NCBI GenBank assembly: GCA_949152475.1
Contig: OX424569.1
Coordinates: forward strand, 17,521,170-17,585,169
Origin: Terebella lapidaria
Taxonomy: Eukaryota; Annelida; Polychaeta; Terebellida; Terebellidae
Length of the DNA: 64,000 nucleotides
Direction of reading: 5' to 3'
In this document: piece by piece, positions 61,782 to 64,000 of the stretch
Layout of the letters: each line of letters starts with the position of its first letter
Numbering within the stretch: the first letter of the stretch is position 1
Program-made: the position numbers and the translations under genes
The notes under the pieces: generated by a model
What the model saw: only the letters and a program-made list of their open reading frames with translations
The model's database searches: none
What the model was told of the DNA's origin: nothing

Positions 61782-63922
61782 TTTTTTTAGGTTACCGGAC
61801 CTATGGTCCGTAACCTATTGGCATGGCGATGCGTCCGGCGTCGTCGTCCGGCGTCCGTCGTCCGTCGTCCGTCGTCCGTCAACAATTTTATCTTTAAAGT
61901 TTACGATCGAATTTTTCTGAAATTTTGCACAAAAATGCCTAAAAATATTTCGAGAGGGAGGTATTTTTTAGTTTATTGATTTTCGCATTTTTTTCAAAAT
62001 GGCAGCCGTTTTCGTCGAAAAACGGTCAATTTTGGATTTTGGCGGCCATTTTCTCAAAATCTGTTCAGTAACTTTTTTTCTTATTGATGCATAACACTCC
62101 TCATATGTACCCCTGTGACATGTATAAATTTTGTTGCGCTTGAATCGCTCGAAGTGGGCCATTTTGGGCCCAAACTCGGCCCAAATGGGACTTTCCCATG
62201 TTAAATTCTCCTATCCTTTATAATGGGACACATTAAAGCCTAATATCTCACTTAATATTGAGATTAGAGACTAGGAATCAATTGTGGACATATAGGAAAT
62301 GATCTATGCTGAATATTGTCGTAACCTTGAATTTGACCTCTGACCTTGGTTTCAAGGTCAGAGCGGCCGTTTTCGTCGAAAAATGGCCAATTTTTTACTT
62401 CGACGGTCGTTTTCTCAAAATCTGTTCAGTAACTTTTTTTTTCTTATTGATGAAAAACACTCCTCATATGTACCCCTGTGACATGTATAAATTTTGTTGC
62501 GCTTGAATCGCTTGAAGTGGGCCATTTTGGGCCCAAACTCGGCCCAAATGTGACTTTCCCATGTTAAATTTTCCTATGCTTTATAATGGCACACATTAAG
62601 CCTAATATCTCACTTAATATTGAAATTAGAGACTAGGAATGAATTGTGGACATATAGGAAATGATATATGCTGAATATTCTCGTGACCTTGAATTTGACT
62701 TTTGACCTCATTTTCAAGGTCACAGGACAAAATGGCTAATATCTCGCTTATTATCGACTTTACAGCTTAGGAATCAGTTGTGAACATATAGGAAATGATA
62801 TATGCTGAATATTCTTGTGACGTGGAATTTGACCTTTGACCTCATTTTCAAGGTCACATGACAAAATGGCTAATATCTCGCTTATTATCGACTTTACAGT
62901 TTAGGAATCAATTGTGAACATATAGGAAATGATATATGCTGAATATTTTCGTGACCTTGAATTTGACCTTTGACCTCATTTCCAAGGTCGCAGGACAAAA
63001 TTTACTAATATCTCGCTTATTATCGACTTTACAGCTTAGGAATCAATTGTGAACATATAGGAAATGATATATGCTGAATATTTTCGTGGCCTTGAATTTG
63101 AGCTTTGACCTCATTTTCAAGGTCACAGGACAAAATGGCCAATATCTTGCTTATTAGCGACTTTACAGCTTAGGAATCGATTGTGAACATATAGGAAATG
63201 ATATATGCTGAAAATTCTCGTGACCCTGAATTTGACCTTTGACCTCATTTTCAAGGTCACAGGACAAAACGGCCAATATCTTGCTTATTAGCGACTTTAC
63301 AGCTTAGGAATCAATTGTGAACATATAGGAAATGATATATGCTGAAAATTCTCATGACCTTGAATTTGACCTTTGACCTCATTTTCAAGGTCACATGACA
63401 AAATGGCTAATATCTCGCTTATTATCGACTTTACAGCTTAGGAATCAATAGTGAACATATAGGAAATGATATATGCTGAATATTCTCATGACCTTGAATT
63501 TGACCTTTGACCTCCTTTCCAAGGTCACAGGAAAAAATTGCTAATATCTCGCTTATTATCGACTTTACAGCTTAAGAATCAATTGTGAACATATAGGAAA
63601 TGATATATTCTGAATATTTTAATGATATTGAATTTGACCTTTGACCTAAATTTCAAGGTCAGTCATTTTATTTTCAAAGTCAGATTACAAAATGGCTTAT
63701 ATCTCGCTTATTATCAAATTTACAGCTTAGGGGTCCATAGTGAACATATAGGAAATGATGTATGCTGAATAGTTTGGTGATCTAGAATTTAACCTTTGAT
63801 CCCATTTTCAAGGTTAGAGATGTGGCGATTTCAGTGGTCACCTTGAATTTGACCTTCAACTTTCTCGGCTTAACTCTGTATATTTCTCCGGTAACCTTTC
63901 TAGCCCATTGGGCTAATTTTTT
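61782..63922 (+). mobile_element. HINE-like element, forward, full-length reference copy (~2.13 kb)
   Basis: The head is TTTTTTTAGGTTACCGGACC, then a hairpin mate GGTCC(G)TAACC, then repeated CGTC/GTCC. The tail is CTCCGGTAACCTTTCTAGCCCATTGGGCTAATTTTTT, containing the inverse of the head and a 3' stem-loop. Two copies of the 5'-half module precede about nine core monomers. The CATATAGG landmarks of these monomers fall at 134-135-bp spacing between about 62650 and 63590. No coding capacity. Both ends lie in T runs, so a T|T insertion fits and no target duplication is expected. Confidence 0.78.
62686..63660 (+). repeat. 134-bp HINE core monomer array with nuclear-receptor-type motifs
   Basis: Each monomer contains TGACCTTGA, then TGACCTTTGACCT (for example 62830-62842), then TCAAGGTCA (for example 62848-62856), followed by ACAAAATGGCTAATATCTCGC and a CTTAGGAATCAATTGTGAAC block. 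The middle motif is the reverse complement of AGGTCAAAGGTCA, a perfect DR1. Binding is inferred from motif identity only. Confidence 0.8.
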
Positions 63923-64000
63923 CACTCTTCATGTACATGTATCCTATGCTATTTATTAATAGTGTCAACATGCACTGCACTATTATACGCTATTTCTCAC
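63923..64000. other. Unique flank after the last HINE; nothing seen
   Basis: A+T-rich sequence at the window edge with no feature. Confidence 0.4.

Overview
This is eukaryotic, intron-rich, repeat-dense, A+T-leaning genomic DNA, most likely from a lophotrochozoan and probably a bivalve mollusc. The evidence is: a complete 21-exon animal SRRT/ARS2 gene, including one minor-spliceosome AT-AC intron; an 8-exon zona pellucida (ZP)-domain membrane glycoprotein gene; and a heavy load of non-autonomous rolling-circle (Helentron/HINE-like) elements with tandem-repeat cores, a structure known from bivalves. The species assignment is inference. No prokaryotic features, tRNA, rRNA or CRISPR array were seen.

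Layout. 1-5.3 kb: probable 5' end of a minus-strand gene running off the left edge (a first coding exon at 937-1022 and a possible 5' leader exon ending at 5007). 7.3-23.2 kb: a repeat nest made almost wholly of HINE-like elements in both orientations. It is interrupted by three large foldback transposons (10431-11264, 15611-16675, 18894-19969) and a 147-bp satellite array (about 20.42-22.26 kb). 24.2-32.3 kb: SRRT, minus strand. 36.9-38.8 kb: two more foldback elements. 42.3-46.1 kb: the ZP-domain gene, minus strand. 46.1-58.7 kb: gene-poor, with one HINE at 52.7-53.8 kb. 58.7-59.1 kb: a possible fibronectin-III-like exon and the first coding exon of a plus-strand secreted or membrane protein whose remaining exons were not found. 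61.8-63.9 kb: the cleanest full-length HINE.

The most striking content is a set of five foldback elements with unrelated arms. All ten of their termini fit TAYNGNGSC. Four have perfect 6-bp target-site duplications and the fifth a degenerate one. Each has arms of 20- or 21-bp tandem repeats, nearly always arranged as inverted arrays. One is supported by an empty site seen in sister repeats within the same window. They look like one transposon group, possibly IS3EU-like, whose arms are repeatedly replaced by new ~2-helical-turn repeats. A second point is that the ~134-bp HINE core monomer carries a perfect nuclear-receptor DR1 plus flanking TCAAGGTCA half-sites, repeated some dozens of times here.

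The genes show no evident functional link to one another. All exon models were built by hand from splice signals, reading frame and family knowledge. Frames close exactly for SRRT (2694 coding nt) and for the ZP gene (1338 coding nt).
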